A stretch of 64,000 bases of DNA from an uncultured Erysipelotrichaceae bacterium. GTDB lineage: Bacteria > Bacillota_I > Bacilli_A > RF39 > UBA660. Below the pieces are notes generated by a model. That model worked only from the letters and a program-made list of their open reading frames with translations, did no database searches and was not told the origin of the DNA. The stretch is taken from the NCBI GenBank assembly GCA_902789225.1, contig CADANC010000001.1, positions 62,001-126,000 of the forward strand, in the 5' to 3' direction. The first letter of the stretch is position 1. Each line of letters opens with the position of its first letter. Shown here in pieces: positions 24,377-31,986 of the stretch. A program made the position numbers and the translations under genes.

Positions 24377-24907
24377 TTACTTTACCTCCAAATAATTAAT
24401 CAAATCATCTTTATCATTAAATACTTTAATATAATCAAGTATATTAATATCATTAAACTTATTTTTAACAGCTTTATTTAGTAATTTGATAATATCAGTA
24501 TAATAATTATCTTTATTGTATATAATCATCTCTTTTTTATTATCAATTGTTCTAATATCTTCTAACATACCAAATATTTCTGCAAAGGTCCCGGATCCAC
24601 CAGGTAAGAATAAAATCTTATCAGAATCATAATATAAATTAGAAGTTCTCATAAAAGTATTATCAAAATACCTATAATTACCTCTAAATTTACTAAAATC
24701 TTCACCATATAATTTCAAAGTATAAATATTAACTTCTCTATTATTATTTAAAAATATCTCAGTAATATTACCCATCATGCCACCATCTATTAAGCCTCCC
24801 ATATTTAGGTCATACCATTTACTAAGTTTATTTGCTATATAAATGCTATCTTCAATACAAGATTTATCTATCTCAACTCTTGAAGAACTTCCAATAAATA
24901 TTTTCAT
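24377..24907 (-). CDS. LOG-family (TIGR00730-like) Rossmann-fold protein in the Gly T-box operon
   Basis: The 176-residue protein shows the LOG signature PGGSGTFAE (around residue 102) and a Rossmann start (MKIFIGSSSRVE, LSKWYDLNMGGLIDGGMMG). Family members are nucleoside 5'-monophosphate phosphoribohydrolases or nucleotide binders of the cytokinin-activating enzyme type; the bacterial substrate is usually unknown. The first family motif (normally GGGxxGLMG) reads GGLIDGGMMGN, somewhat divergent. It is the first gene behind the glycine T-box and directly abuts glyQS, so it is induced with GlyRS on glycine shortage. Confidence 0.8.
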   Translation of the reverse strand: MKIFIGSSSRVEIDKSCIEDSIYIANKLSKWYDLNMGGLIDGGMMGNITEIFLNNNREVNIYTLKLYGEDFSKFRGNYRYFDNTFMRTSNLYYDSDKILFLPGGSGTFAEIFGMLEDIRTIDNKKEMIIYNKDNYYTDIIKLLNKAVKNKFNDINILDYIKVFNDKDDLINYLEVK

Positions 24908-24923
24908 AATACCTCCTATAAAT

Positions 24924-25043
24924 AAAAAAACTTCTAGAATATCTAAGGACGAATAATTATCCGCGGTTCCACCTTAGTTATTCTAGAAGAATCAACTCTA
25001 TTCTATATTGCTCGAGATTTGCCAGATCCGTCATCACATCGAT
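24924..25043 (-). promoter_or_regulatory. Compact T-box leader, glycine type
   Basis: On the minus strand the T-box motif AAGGTGGAACCGCGG (24961-24975) lies inside a long terminator, arms CTTCTAGAATA.../...TATTCTAGAAG, ending in a T-run at 24924-24930. Only about 55 nt lie between the predicted start (near 25043) and the terminator/antiterminator domain. They contain a small hairpin CGGAT-CTGGCAA-ATCTCG with GGC (25021-25023) in the loop. The AGAGAG and GGTTGGTGAAAA stem I motifs of the other two T-boxes are absent. Confidence 0.85.
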
Positions 25044-25049
25044 AAATTG

Positions 25050-25078
25050 ATTATACTATTTGTTATTTAAAATATCAA
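25050..25078 (-). promoter_or_regulatory. Promoter of the Gly T-box operon
   Basis: TTGATA (25073-25078), 17-bp spacer, TATAAT (25050-25055). The -35 overlaps the stop codon of the upstream gene. Confidence 0.75.
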
Positions 25079-26457
25079 GAATTATTTCTAGCACTGCCCT
25101 CACCAAATACTGCTTTCATTGTAAGAGGATAATCTTTATCTCTACTATCATATCTATCAAATATTGCATCCATTGCTTCCCTACCAACTTTTATTTCAGG
25201 ATTTTCTGAATGTTCTACTTCTCTAACAGCATTTATCGCACTCATTAGATGAGGAACATCAGGATCTTTGCTAAACATATCAAAATATCCTTTTACCCTA
25301 TCATAAAATTCTCTCCCAGTAGGTCTTTCAATTCTACCAACAGGCATATTAATTAAAGAATCATCTCCACATAGCTTAGGAATTGTTACTATTAATGATT
25401 TAAAATCTTTAAGCCAATGATAATAACTTTCAAACCCATAATCTTGTCTATATTCTTTAACAAAATTATTAATAGCTTTTGTACTCTCTACTGAATTAAC
25501 AATTCCTGAAAACCTATCATAAGTTCTGAAAAAACTAGGACTTCTAAGTAAGAAACTATAATCATCAAAATAATCTGGATCTTCAGCACTTTTGCTAGCC
25601 CAAGTAGGATCACTTTCAAAAATACCGTGAATGTCATATTTATCATCATCTACTTTTATTATTACACGAGAATGACCTTTACTACCATCAAGAGAGTCAA
25701 GAGGAAATTCTTCAATCTTGTGTCCCAATTTTTTTAATATTGTTATATATAAATTAGAATATCCCGCACAAACTATATTATTACCAAGAATAATATCACT
25801 TAAACCACGAGATTTTTCATAAGATTCGCCATCTAACTCTTCTCTATATTCTCTTTGCCTAATTTGATCATATACATATATGATTTCTTCTAAAGGAGAA
25901 AGTTCCAAACTCTTTACATGTTCAGTTATTCCTTCTATATAATCAATAGTGTCTCTAGCAGCCTCTACAACAACCCCACTAGCATTACCCTCTAATAATA
26001 TATAAGGATTACGAACATTCGGATATTCACGCAATTTAGAATCTAATGCTTTCCTATCTAAAGCTATTCCACGATCACCAGCAGGAAGCAAAACATTATG
26101 TTCATTTAAGAAATCAATATTTCCATCTATAAATTTAGAAATTTCACTACCAAAAAACATAAATAATAATTGATCATCCAACATTTTTTCTATTTCAACT
26201 TCTGAAATTTGTTTTCTAGCTATCATATCAAGATAAAAATCATCAGGATCTAATCCAGTTCTTTCAAACTCGTCTAATTGACGTTCACTACTCTCTGCTA
26301 TCATAGAAGCTAATTTTTTTCTATCACTGAATAGTTCATGTAGATCAGTATCGTGTGTAGCACTAATTATAACTTCATAATCCTGACAAAAAGGATCATA
26401 ATTAATCTCTACTGTTCCTTTATTATTTTTACTAATATCTACCTTAACTTTTAACAT
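25075..26457 (-). CDS. Transglutaminase-like (cysteine protease fold) protein
   Basis: The 460-residue cytoplasmic-looking protein contains a region typical of the transglutaminase-like superfamily: Cys230 in NNIVCAGYSNLY, His262 in KGHSRVIIKV, and Asp283 in ESDPTWAS. These have the order and spacing of the Cys-His-Asp triad. No signal peptide or membrane helix is present, unlike many secreted members. The N-terminal 200 residues are helical and unassigned, and the C-terminal part has no recognisable domain. The function (peptidase, amidase or crosslinking) is unknown. Its stop overlaps the -35 of the Gly T-box promoter. Confidence 0.7.
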   Translation of the reverse strand: MLKVKVDISKNNKGTVEINYDPFCQDYEVIISATHDTDLHELFSDRKKLASMIAESSERQLDEFERTGLDPDDFYLDMIARKQISEVEIEKMLDDQLLFMFFGSEISKFIDGNIDFLNEHNVLLPAGDRGIALDRKALDSKLREYPNVRNPYILLEGNASGVVVEAARDTIDYIEGITEHVKSLELSPLEEIIYVYDQIRQREYREELDGESYEKSRGLSDIILGNNIVCAGYSNLYITILKKLGHKIEEFPLDSLDGSKGHSRVIIKVDDDKYDIHGIFESDPTWASKSAEDPDYFDDYSFLLRSPSFFRTYDRFSGIVNSVESTKAINNFVKEYRQDYGFESYYHWLKDFKSLIVTIPKLCGDDSLINMPVGRIERPTGREFYDRVKGYFDMFSKDPDVPHLMSAINAVREVEHSENPEIKVGREAMDAIFDRYDSRDKDYPLTMKAVFGEGSARNNS

Positions 26458-26464
26458 ATAAGCC

Positions 26465-26971
26465 TCACATTACACTAAATATTTCATCTATTTCTTTTGA
26501 TTTAGAATGCAAAGGACTAGCTGCCATATCAGAATAACCAACGTCCAATAAACATAAAGGAACTATATTATCATCTATATTAAATACTTCTTTACATTTA
26601 GAATAATCCATCAAATTAATCCAACAACTACCTAAACCAATATTATAAGCTTCTAACATCATATGAGTAGTACAAATAGAAGCATCTTCAATACCAGAAT
26701 TAACAGTCTTATCCTCGTTGTACCAACAATTATCTAAATCATAACAAATTAAAAATACTAACGGAGCATTATATCTACATACGCTAATACTATCAATCTT
26801 TTCAAGACCTTCATTGCTCTTAACAACAAAAACTTTTATAGGTTGTTTATTCTTTGCTGTAGGAGCCATCATACAAGCTTCCATTATTTTTTGTATTTTA
26901 TCTTCTTCAACAGGCTTATCTAAAAATTTTCTAACAGAATATCTTTCTTTAATTACATTTTCAAAATCCAT
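26465..26971 (-). CDS. Nitroreductase family flavoprotein
   Basis: The 168-residue protein begins with the family hallmark ERYSVRKFLDKPVEEDKI and continues with ACMMAPTAKNKQPIKVFVV (FMN-binding loop) and NIGLGSCWINLM. Members are FMN-dependent NAD(P)H oxidoreductases; the substrate is not predictable. It is a short member of the family. It is followed at seven bases by the transglutaminase-like gene, so the two are probably co-transcribed. Confidence 0.88.
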   Translation of the reverse strand: MDFENVIKERYSVRKFLDKPVEEDKIQKIMEACMMAPTAKNKQPIKVFVVKSNEGLEKIDSISVCRYNAPLVFLICYDLDNCWYNEDKTVNSGIEDASICTTHMMLEAYNIGLGSCWINLMDYSKCKEVFNIDDNIVPLCLLDVGYSDMAASPLHSKSKEIDEIFSVM

Positions 26972-26986
26972 ATTATCACCATATTA

Positions 26987-26995
26987 ATTATAACA
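26987..26995 (-). promoter_or_regulatory. Extended -10 promoter of the nitroreductase unit
   Basis: TGTTATAAT directly behind the T-run of the upstream terminator, 15 bp before the nitroreductase start. Confidence 0.6.
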
Positions 26996-27019
26996 AAAAA
27001 AGTAGATTGAATCTACTTT
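26994..27019 (-). terminator. Terminator upstream of the nitroreductase gene
   Basis: AAAGTAGATT / AATCTACTTT (about 26999-27019) with seven T residues on the minus strand. It is positioned to end transcription of the small membrane ORF at 27042-27188. Confidence 0.85.
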
Positions 27020-27041
27020 ATACACAATACTAATTAATATA

Positions 27042-27188
27042 TCAAACCATAGGAAGAACAATAGAACCAATATATGTTGTAGCTGTAAGTAATACAACAA
27101 CAAACAAAATCAATAATATCGCAAGATATCTATTTTTCTTCTTTGATTGTTCTAATTGTATATCTTCGTAAGTCTTGATATAAATCAC
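27042..27188 (-). CDS. Small single-helix membrane protein with non-standard start (candidate)
   Basis: An open frame of up to 48 residues has a charged N-terminal half (KTYEDIQLEQSKKKNRY) and one strong membrane helix (LAILLILFVVVLLTATTY) ending SIVLPMV. It lies between a good promoter and a clear terminator, and nothing else in this 340-bp gap needs them. A TAAGGGGTGAT ribosome-binding sequence overlaps the only standard start (GTG at 27186-27188). Spacing fits better an ATC three codons downstream (IKTYEDIQ...). The first residue is therefore uncertain. I recognise no family. Confidence 0.45.
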   Translation of the reverse strand: MIYIKTYEDIQLEQSKKKNRYLAILLILFVVVLLTATTYIGSIVLPMV

Positions 27189-27200
27189 CCCTTAATATAA

Positions 27201-27325
27201 TTTACATCTTAACTATATTAAAGATTCTGTTAATTTACAATATATAATCGTAAATAAATTAAATATGAATGTAAAATTTTACATAGAAATTTTTGTATAC
27301 TTACACATCAAAAACAGTGTTTACA
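27201..27325 (-). promoter_or_regulatory. Promoter with palindrome and four TGTAAA elements
   Basis: Promoter TTGTAA (27235-27240), 17-bp spacer, TATAGT (27212-27217), reading toward the small membrane ORF. Around it are a perfect 16-bp palindrome ATGTAAAATTTTACAT (27269-27284) and further TGTAAA hexamers at 27201-27206, 27234-27239 and 27320-27325 (minus-strand reading). This looks like operator sites for a dimeric regulator. The rest of the 27189-27342 gap holds nothing else I can support. Confidence 0.5.
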
Positions 27326-27327
27326 CA

Positions 27328-27361
27328 ATAAAAAAGATTAACTTAACTTAATAAATTAACC
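27328..27361 (-). terminator. Terminator of the recO operon
   Basis: GGTTAA / TTAATC arms overlapping the end of recO, followed by TTTTTTATTG on the minus strand; short stem with G-U pairing. Confidence 0.55.
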
Positions 27362-28080
27362 TTTTTAATAAAGTCTTTGCTTTTAAGATATAACCCCGTA
27401 TATCTTTCATAATAATCATCTAAGAAATTATTAATATCATTTTTAACTTCATCACTTACATCAAGTTTGCTAATCTTATCAATATCAACATAATAATACA
27501 TTCTTATCATTTGAACTGACTTAATATTAACTAAAGGTTCATCAGTATGGCAACTTCCACATACTAAACCACCACTACTACTAGAAAGAGTAACTATATC
27601 ATCACTGTTTCCACATAGAGTACATTGATCAAGTGAAGGTTTAACTCCTAAATAATCTAAATATTTAACTTCCAAAATATTTGTCAAAACAAAAGGATCT
27701 AATCCTTCATTTAACTTCACAAAAGTAGATATAAGTAGATTATATATTTCACTATCATCACTTTCTCTTAAAACTTGTTTAGTTAAATCTAAAATATAAG
27801 ATGCATAACTTATTCTCATTAAATCTTTTTCTATATTAGAAAAATCATTAATAATGTCAACTCCTATCAATGTTGATAAGCCTTTCTCTTTATAATAAAT
27901 ATGAAAAGTACCATATACTAATTTTCTACTTACTCCAGATAACTTAGACTTAATATTTCGACAACCTTTACTCATTATACCAATTAAGCCATATTCCTTA
28001 GTAAGAACATTTAGTATTTTGCTAGACTCACCATAATTAGTATCATTTAAAACAATGCCATCAATATCAATTATCTTCAT
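27343..28080 (-). CDS. recO: DNA repair protein RecO
   Basis: RecO loads RecA with RecR in the RecFOR gap-repair pathway. The 245-residue protein has the N-terminal OB fold (DGIVLNDTNYGESSKILNVL, GIMSKGCRNIKSKLSG). It also has the zinc-type cluster CTLCGNSDD...GGLVCGSCH in the C-terminal half, both typical. The ATG at 28080 is preferred to a TTG two codons earlier. It overlaps era by 14 bases. Last gene of the ybeY-dgkA-cdd-era-recO chain, the usual order in Bacilli. Confidence 0.93.
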   Translation of the reverse strand: MKIIDIDGIVLNDTNYGESSKILNVLTKEYGLIGIMSKGCRNIKSKLSGVSRKLVYGTFHIYYKEKGLSTLIGVDIINDFSNIEKDLMRISYASYILDLTKQVLRESDDSEIYNLLISTFVKLNEGLDPFVLTNILEVKYLDYLGVKPSLDQCTLCGNSDDIVTLSSSSGGLVCGSCHTDEPLVNIKSVQMIRMYYYVDIDKISKLDVSDEVKNDINNFLDDYYERYTGLYLKSKDFIKKVNLLS

Positions 28081-28951
28081 TTTCAAAACCTAATTCAGTA
28101 AGTAATCTAGTACTATTTCTCCAATCTTTAAGCGTCTTTACATATGTTTCTAACATTACTTTTTTACCTAAGAAATGTTCCATATCACGTCTAGCAAGAA
28201 TTCCTACTTCTTTAAGCATAGCTCCATTCTTACCTATTACTATCTTTTTAAGATTATCTCTATCTACTACAATTACAACTTTTATATTTACTGTCTTACC
28301 TGTATCAGTATATTCTTCACAATAACAACTTACTGTATGAGGTATCTCATCATGAGTAAGTAATAATAGTTTTTCTCTTACATATTCACTCATCATAAAT
28401 TTAAGAGAAACATTAGTAAGATCATCATCTTCATATATTTTTTCACCTTCAGGCAAGTACTTCTTAATAGTATTAATTAAATCATATATATTCTTTCTTG
28501 CACTAATAGGAATAATATCAACAAAGTTAGCTTCATCTTTAACTTTATCTATTATATCTAATATCTTACTCTTATCACTAACTAAATCAACTTTATTTAA
28601 AAGTAAAATAATTGGAATATTATCTTCTTTGATTCTATTTAGAATGAATTGATCTCCTCTACCATATCCAGCTTTAGCATCAACCATAAATAATATCAAG
28701 TCAGCACCTTCATAATTGTCATAACTCATTCTATTTGTAACTCTCTCTAACTCATTTTTAGGTTTATGAATACCAGGAGTATCTACAAAAATAATTTGAG
28801 AATCTTTATCATTATAAATACCATTAATAATATTTCTAGTAGTACCAGAAACATTAGATGTTATAGCAAGTTTTTCTCCTATTATTTTATTAAGTAAAGT
28901 GCTTTTTCCAACATTAGGTCTTCCTAATATACTAACAAATCCACATTTCAT
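28067..28951 (-). CDS. era: GTPase Era
   Basis: Era is an essential GTPase that binds the 3' end of 16S rRNA during 30S maturation. The 294-residue protein has G1 GRPNVGKST, G3 DTPG, G4 NKVD and G5 SARK, and a C-terminal KH domain (IVIGKNGAMLKEVGILARRDM). Its ATG overlaps the cdd stop (ATGA). Length is normal. Confidence 0.97.
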   Translation of the reverse strand: MKCGFVSILGRPNVGKSTLLNKIIGEKLAITSNVSGTTRNIINGIYNDKDSQIIFVDTPGIHKPKNELERVTNRMSYDNYEGADLILFMVDAKAGYGRGDQFILNRIKEDNIPIILLLNKVDLVSDKSKILDIIDKVKDEANFVDIIPISARKNIYDLINTIKKYLPEGEKIYEDDDLTNVSLKFMMSEYVREKLLLLTHDEIPHTVSCYCEEYTDTGKTVNIKVVIVVDRDNLKKIVIGKNGAMLKEVGILARRDMEHFLGKKVMLETYVKTLKDWRNSTRLLTELGFENEDN

Positions 28952-29337
28952 TTTAAATCATCTTCTCCAAAAGGATAAGGACATAATTCTTCTACTGTTA
29001 CACACAATACTTCTCCAGTATTAGAATAAAAGAAGCATTTTACATCTTTATCAAATAATTCTGATATAACTTGTCTACAAGCAAAGCAACTAGTACTAAT
29101 CTTATCACTATCTGCACAAAGACAATGTAGTTCTTTAAAATCTCCTTTTTTATATCCATTACTAATTGCAGCTAATATAGCACTTCTTTCTGAACAAATA
29201 GAAGAACCATAAGCAGCATTTTCCACATTAACTCCAGGTATTTCCACTCCATCTTTCATAACTAGAATAGTTGCTACTCTAAAATGAGAATATGGACTAT
29301 AAGAGTTATTAGCTAATTCTTTTAATTTATCTATCAT
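28948..29337 (-). CDS. cdd: Cytidine deaminase
   Basis: The enzyme deaminates cytidine and deoxycytidine in pyrimidine salvage. The 129-residue protein shows the zinc-binding and catalytic motifs ICSERSA (Cys-x-Glu; usually CAE) and SCFACRQ (usually PCGxCRQ), plus NVENAAYGSS. The Pro-Cys-Gly of the second motif is changed to Ser-Cys-Phe but both cysteines are kept. Start overlaps the dgkA stop by an ATGA-type junction. Confidence 0.94.
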   Translation of the reverse strand: MIDKLKELANNSYSPYSHFRVATILVMKDGVEIPGVNVENAAYGSSICSERSAILAAISNGYKKGDFKELHCLCADSDKISTSCFACRQVISELFDKDVKCFFYSNTGEVLCVTVEELCPYPFGEDDLK

Positions 29338-29765
29338 AAAGTACCTCCAAATAATGAAATAAATCTAGGTAAAAATATAATTAATCCTCCAATTATAGAA
29401 ACGATAACTAAAACTAAAGTTGCTCCACTAGCAGTATCTTTTGCTATTTTTGCTAAAGGATGCATCTCAGTAGTAGTCAAATCTATCGCAGCTTCAATTG
29501 AAGAGTTAATTAATTCAGTACACATTATCCCTCCAATTACTATAATAAGAAATAACCATTCATAAGGCTCAATTCTAAAATAAAATGATAATCCTACAAC
29601 AATAATAGTCGCAATAAATATAATTACCATATTATGTTCATATTTTAATGTATATATAATACCATCTATCGCATGATTAAAACTTTTCCAATATCTTTCT
29701 ATCCAAGTACCAGTATCTTTATTTCTTTTAGGACTTTTTCTTCTAAATCTATCTAGTAACCCCAT
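29334..29765 (-). CDS. dgkA: Diacylglycerol/undecaprenol kinase (DgkA type)
   Basis: This small integral membrane kinase phosphorylates diacylglycerol or, in Gram-positives, undecaprenol. The 143-residue protein has three membrane helices and the family motifs ELINSSIEAAIDL and AKIAKDTASGATL. The N-terminus is basic (LLDRFRRKSPKRNK). The ATG at 29765 lies inside the end of ybeY; a GGAGG is 12 bases upstream, longer than usual, so translational coupling to ybeY is likely. Confidence 0.92.
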   Translation of the reverse strand: MGLLDRFRRKSPKRNKDTGTWIERYWKSFNHAIDGIIYTLKYEHNMVIIFIATIIVVGLSFYFRIEPYEWLFLIIVIGGIMCTELINSSIEAAIDLTTTEMHPLAKIAKDTASGATLVLVIVSIIGGLIIFLPRFISLFGGTL

Positions 29766-30201
29766 ACTCGCTAAGTACCTCCTCTTGTTTACCAAACATA
29801 ACTTTTTCTTCTTCTTCATTCATATGATCATATCCCAACAAATGATAAAAACCATGTACAGCTAAAAAGCATATTTCTCTTTCAAAAGAATGACCATATT
29901 CAATAGCCTGTGATCTTGCTTTATCTATAGAAATATATATATCACCTAATATTCTCATATCACCAGGTAATTTAACACTATCTTCATCTTCTAAAGCAAA
30001 TGTAATAACATCAGTTTCCCTATCAATATCTCTATAATTCTTATTTAATTCATGAATATAGTTATTATCAACAATAATAACATTAAAACTAGTATTATTA
30101 AGTTTTTCTTTTTTCATACCAAATTCCAAGACTTTTTTTACCAAGTCTAATTCAGGAATATCTTCACTAGTTTGATTAAAAATCATTATTTCATTATCCA
30201 T
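29749..30201 (-). CDS. ybeY: Endoribonuclease YbeY
   Basis: YbeY is a zinc-dependent endoribonuclease for 16S rRNA 3'-end maturation and ribosome quality control. The 150-residue protein contains HGFYHLLGYDH, the diagnostic HGxLHLxGYDH metal site, and NKNYRDIDRETDVITFAL. It overlaps dgkA by 17 bases and heads the coupled chain that runs to recO. Confidence 0.96.
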   Translation of the reverse strand: MDNEIMIFNQTSEDIPELDLVKKVLEFGMKKEKLNNTSFNVIIVDNNYIHELNKNYRDIDRETDVITFALEDEDSVKLPGDMRILGDIYISIDKARSQAIEYGHSFEREICFLAVHGFYHLLGYDHMNEEEEKVMFGKQEEVLSEYGVTR

Positions 30202-30209
30202 AAAAACTC

Positions 30210-30818
30210 CTATATCAAAAATATAATATATATAACTAAACTAAATAACATGATAGATATTGCATCTAATAAGTATTCATTCTTTAATACTTTAGGTATT
30301 TTACTACCTATAAAATAAAATAACTTATAAAAGCAATAACCTAACATACCACCAATTACATTTAATATAATATCATCTACATCGAACACTCTGCCTATCA
30401 TCATTTGTACTAATTCAATAGATAAACTACATACAAAAGTTATAAATAAAGGTTCATAAAACTTTTTACTTTTAAGTATATAACTAATAAAATAACCAAA
30501 AGGTAAAAACAAACAAATATTTCCTATGACATTCTTAAAGAAACCATGACTCCATAGATCATATCTAGTAATCTCTTTAAAAGGAATAAAATTGTTAGTA
30601 GACCAAGACACAGTATCTTGAATAGTTACTATCTGGAATAAAGATAATATGTATATTATAAAAGTCAACATAAATAATTCTCTATATAAAGTAAAATGTA
30701 ATTCATTCTTTATTAAATATATTACTCTTAACATAATACATACAATAACAGTAATAACTATCATAGGTAATGTATCATATATTAAACCATGTAATGTACT
30801 AGACAAATAACTCTCCAT
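30210..30818 (-). CDS. VanZ-like membrane protein
   Basis: The 202-residue protein has five or six membrane helices. It carries the VanZ-family blocks NVIGNICLFLPFGYF and FDVDDIILNVIGGMLGY. VanZ proteins are linked to low-level teicoplanin resistance, but most homologues have no known role beyond the cell envelope. It has its own promoter, and ybeY starts eight bases after its stop, so it may head the ybeY operon. Confidence 0.85.
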   Translation of the reverse strand: MESYLSSTLHGLIYDTLPMIVITVIVCIMLRVIYLIKNELHFTLYRELFMLTFIIYILSLFQIVTIQDTVSWSTNNFIPFKEITRYDLWSHGFFKNVIGNICLFLPFGYFISYILKSKKFYEPLFITFVCSLSIELVQMMIGRVFDVDDIILNVIGGMLGYCFYKLFYFIGSKIPKVLKNEYLLDAISIMLFSLVIYIIFLI

Positions 30819-30839
30819 AAGTACTCCCTTTTCATATAT

Positions 30840-30868
30840 ATTTTACCCTAAAAACAATACTTTTTCAA
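30840..30868 (-). promoter_or_regulatory. Promoter of the vanZ-like/ybeY operon
   Basis: TTGAAA (30863-30868), 17-bp spacer, TAAAAT (30840-30845), followed by the AAAAGGGAG ribosome-binding site of the VanZ-like gene. Confidence 0.65.
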
Positions 30869-30882
30869 TTTATTAATAATCA

Positions 30883-30904
30883 TAAAAAAAGAACTATAGT
30901 TCTT
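30883..30904 (-). terminator. Terminator of yqeY
   Basis: Perfect palindrome AAGAACTATAGTTCTT (30889-30904) with a seven-T run on the minus strand, including the stop. Confidence 0.85.
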
Positions 30905-31337
30905 GTAACTTAGTTCTTATTATATTACTAACTTCTTTCATATCAGTTTTACCTTTAAGTTTAGAAGTAGCTTCTTTCATAATAGGTCCCATATCTTTTT
31001 GACTAGTAGGTTTAACTTCATCAAATATTTCATCTATTATTTTATTTACTTCTTCCATACTTAATTGTTCAGGTAAATATTTTTGTAAAATACTAATTTC
31101 ATCATTATATTGAGCAATCAAATCTTCTCTATTACCTTTTTCAAATTCAACAATAGATTCTTTTCTCATTTTAATTTCTCTATTAACAACATCAATTAAT
31201 AATTCATCATTAACTTCTCTTTTGTTATCAATTCTTTCTTTATCCATTCCAGCTTTAACTGCTCTAATAACTGCTAAACGTTCTTTCTCATGATTCTTCA
31301 TTGCTTCAACCATGTCTTTTTTTAATTCTTCTACCAT
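30894..31337 (-). CDS. yqeY: YqeY/GatB-tail domain protein
   Basis: The 147-residue protein matches the GatB_Yqey family: MKNHEKERLAVIRAVKAGM, ELLIDVVNREIKMRKESI, ILQKYLPEQLS and GPIMKEATSKLKGKTDMKEVS. The domain resembles the tRNA-binding tail of GatB, but the free-standing protein has no proven function. It follows rpsU, a very common arrangement in Bacilli. A terminator lies between the two genes, so some transcripts end after rpsU. Confidence 0.93.
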   Translation of the reverse strand: MVEELKKDMVEAMKNHEKERLAVIRAVKAGMDKERIDNKREVNDELLIDVVNREIKMRKESIVEFEKGNREDLIAQYNDEISILQKYLPEQLSMEEVNKIIDEIFDEVKPTSQKDMGPIMKEATSKLKGKTDMKEVSNIIRTKLQEL

Positions 31338-31370
31338 ATTTCCACCTCAATAATATTATATATCAAAGAA

Positions 31371-31398
31371 ATAAAAAAAGATAGATTAATCTCTATCT
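31371..31398 (-). terminator. Terminator of rpsU
   Basis: AGATAGA (31379-31385) / TCTATCT (31392-31398) followed by a seven-T run on the minus strand. Confidence 0.8.
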
Positions 31399-31589
31399 CT
31401 ATTATTTTGACGATTTCTTTTAGCAGCATTTTTCTTTCCTTCTTTTTCAGCTGCTCTTCTTCTAACACCAGGTTTATCGTAACCTTCATGTTTTTTGGTT
31501 TCTTGAGGGATGCCGTTTTTGTTAACTTTAGCTTTAAATTTCTTTAGAGCTTGATCCAAATTTCCTCTAACTACAACTTTAGTTGCCAT
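31386..31589 (-). CDS. rpsU: Small-subunit ribosomal protein S21
   Basis: The 67-residue basic protein contains VVVRGNLDQALKKFKAKVNKNG and KPGVRRRAAEKEGKKN, typical of S21. S21 assists initiation at the 30S platform. It has a near-perfect promoter and an unusually good ribosome-binding region (GGGAGGGATAAGG). Confidence 0.95.
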   Translation of the reverse strand: MATKVVVRGNLDQALKKFKAKVNKNGIPQETKKHEGYDKPGVRRRAAEKEGKKNAAKRNRQNNRDRD

Positions 31590-31626
31590 CTTCCTTATCC
31601 CTCCCTTCGGTTTTCAACTAAAATGA

Positions 31627-31655
31627 ATTATAGCAAATATTTCTTTAAATTACAA
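31627..31655 (-). promoter_or_regulatory. Promoter of rpsU
   Basis: TTGTAA (31650-31655), 17-bp spacer, TATAAT (31627-31632), about 40 bp before the start codon. Confidence 0.75.
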
Positions 31656-31711
31656 CATTTTTATGAGAAAAATAGATTTTTTTTGACAAAAAAGCATCAA
31701 ATTTTAAAAAA

Positions 31712-31831
31712 TTAGCCACATCTTATTAAATTACCAATAATATTACCAAAATCATAAATATATGCTAATAAATATCCAAAAAGTGATATTAATAATATTA
31801 TTAATATAATTTTAACTATTTTGTAGGACAT
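31712..31831 (-). CDS. 39-residue membrane peptide, candidate bacteriocin immunity protein
   Basis: An ATG at 31829-31831 opens a 39-codon frame that overlaps the end of the second GG-leader peptide gene by 16 bases and runs to TAA at 31712. The product starts MSYKIVKI, has one membrane helix (ILIILLISLFGYLLAYIY) and ends GNIIGNLIRCG with a single Cys. Position as the last gene behind two bacteriocin-like precursors, small size and a single helix are what many class II immunity proteins show. It has no GG leader. No strong ribosome-binding site precedes it, so coupled translation is assumed. It is easily missed because of its size. Confidence 0.5.
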   Translation of the reverse strand: MSYKIVKIILIILLISLFGYLLAYIYDFGNIIGNLIRCG

Positions 31832-31986
31832 AAATCATCATCATGCATTCTTCTTATTGCTCCTCCAAAACCAGTACCAGCATCATATAGAGTTTGAATA
31901 ATTTTTACTATTCCATTAACTACTCCAGCACTAAGAGAATCCCCTCCTCTAATTTTTTCTAATTCACTATCACTAACTTCCTTCAT
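31816..31986 (-). CDS. Double-glycine-leader bacteriocin-like peptide B
   Basis: The 56-residue precursor has a 15-residue leader, MKEVSDSELEKIRGG, ending in the GG processing site. This is the pattern recognised by C39-peptidase exporters (ELxxIxGG). The 41-residue mature part is an amphipathic, glycine-rich peptide with a GxxxG (GVVNG), GTGFGG, a basic pair RR and one Cys near the end (DDDLCPTK). The start at 31986 has a strong GGAGGTG; an upstream in-frame ATG overlaps the previous gene without a ribosome-binding site. It overlaps the first peptide gene by 14 bases. No known bacteriocin is recognised by sequence. Confidence 0.75.
   Translation of the reverse strand: MKEVSDSELEKIRGGDSLSAGVVNGIVKIIQTLYDAGTGFGGAIRRMHDDDLCPTK

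Noticed and set aside
28948-29337. Mycoplasma-type genetic code (UGA = Trp)
   Set aside because: UGA ends cdd, dgkA, the partial first gene and others exactly at ATGA/TGA gene overlaps, and Trp is written TGG throughout.
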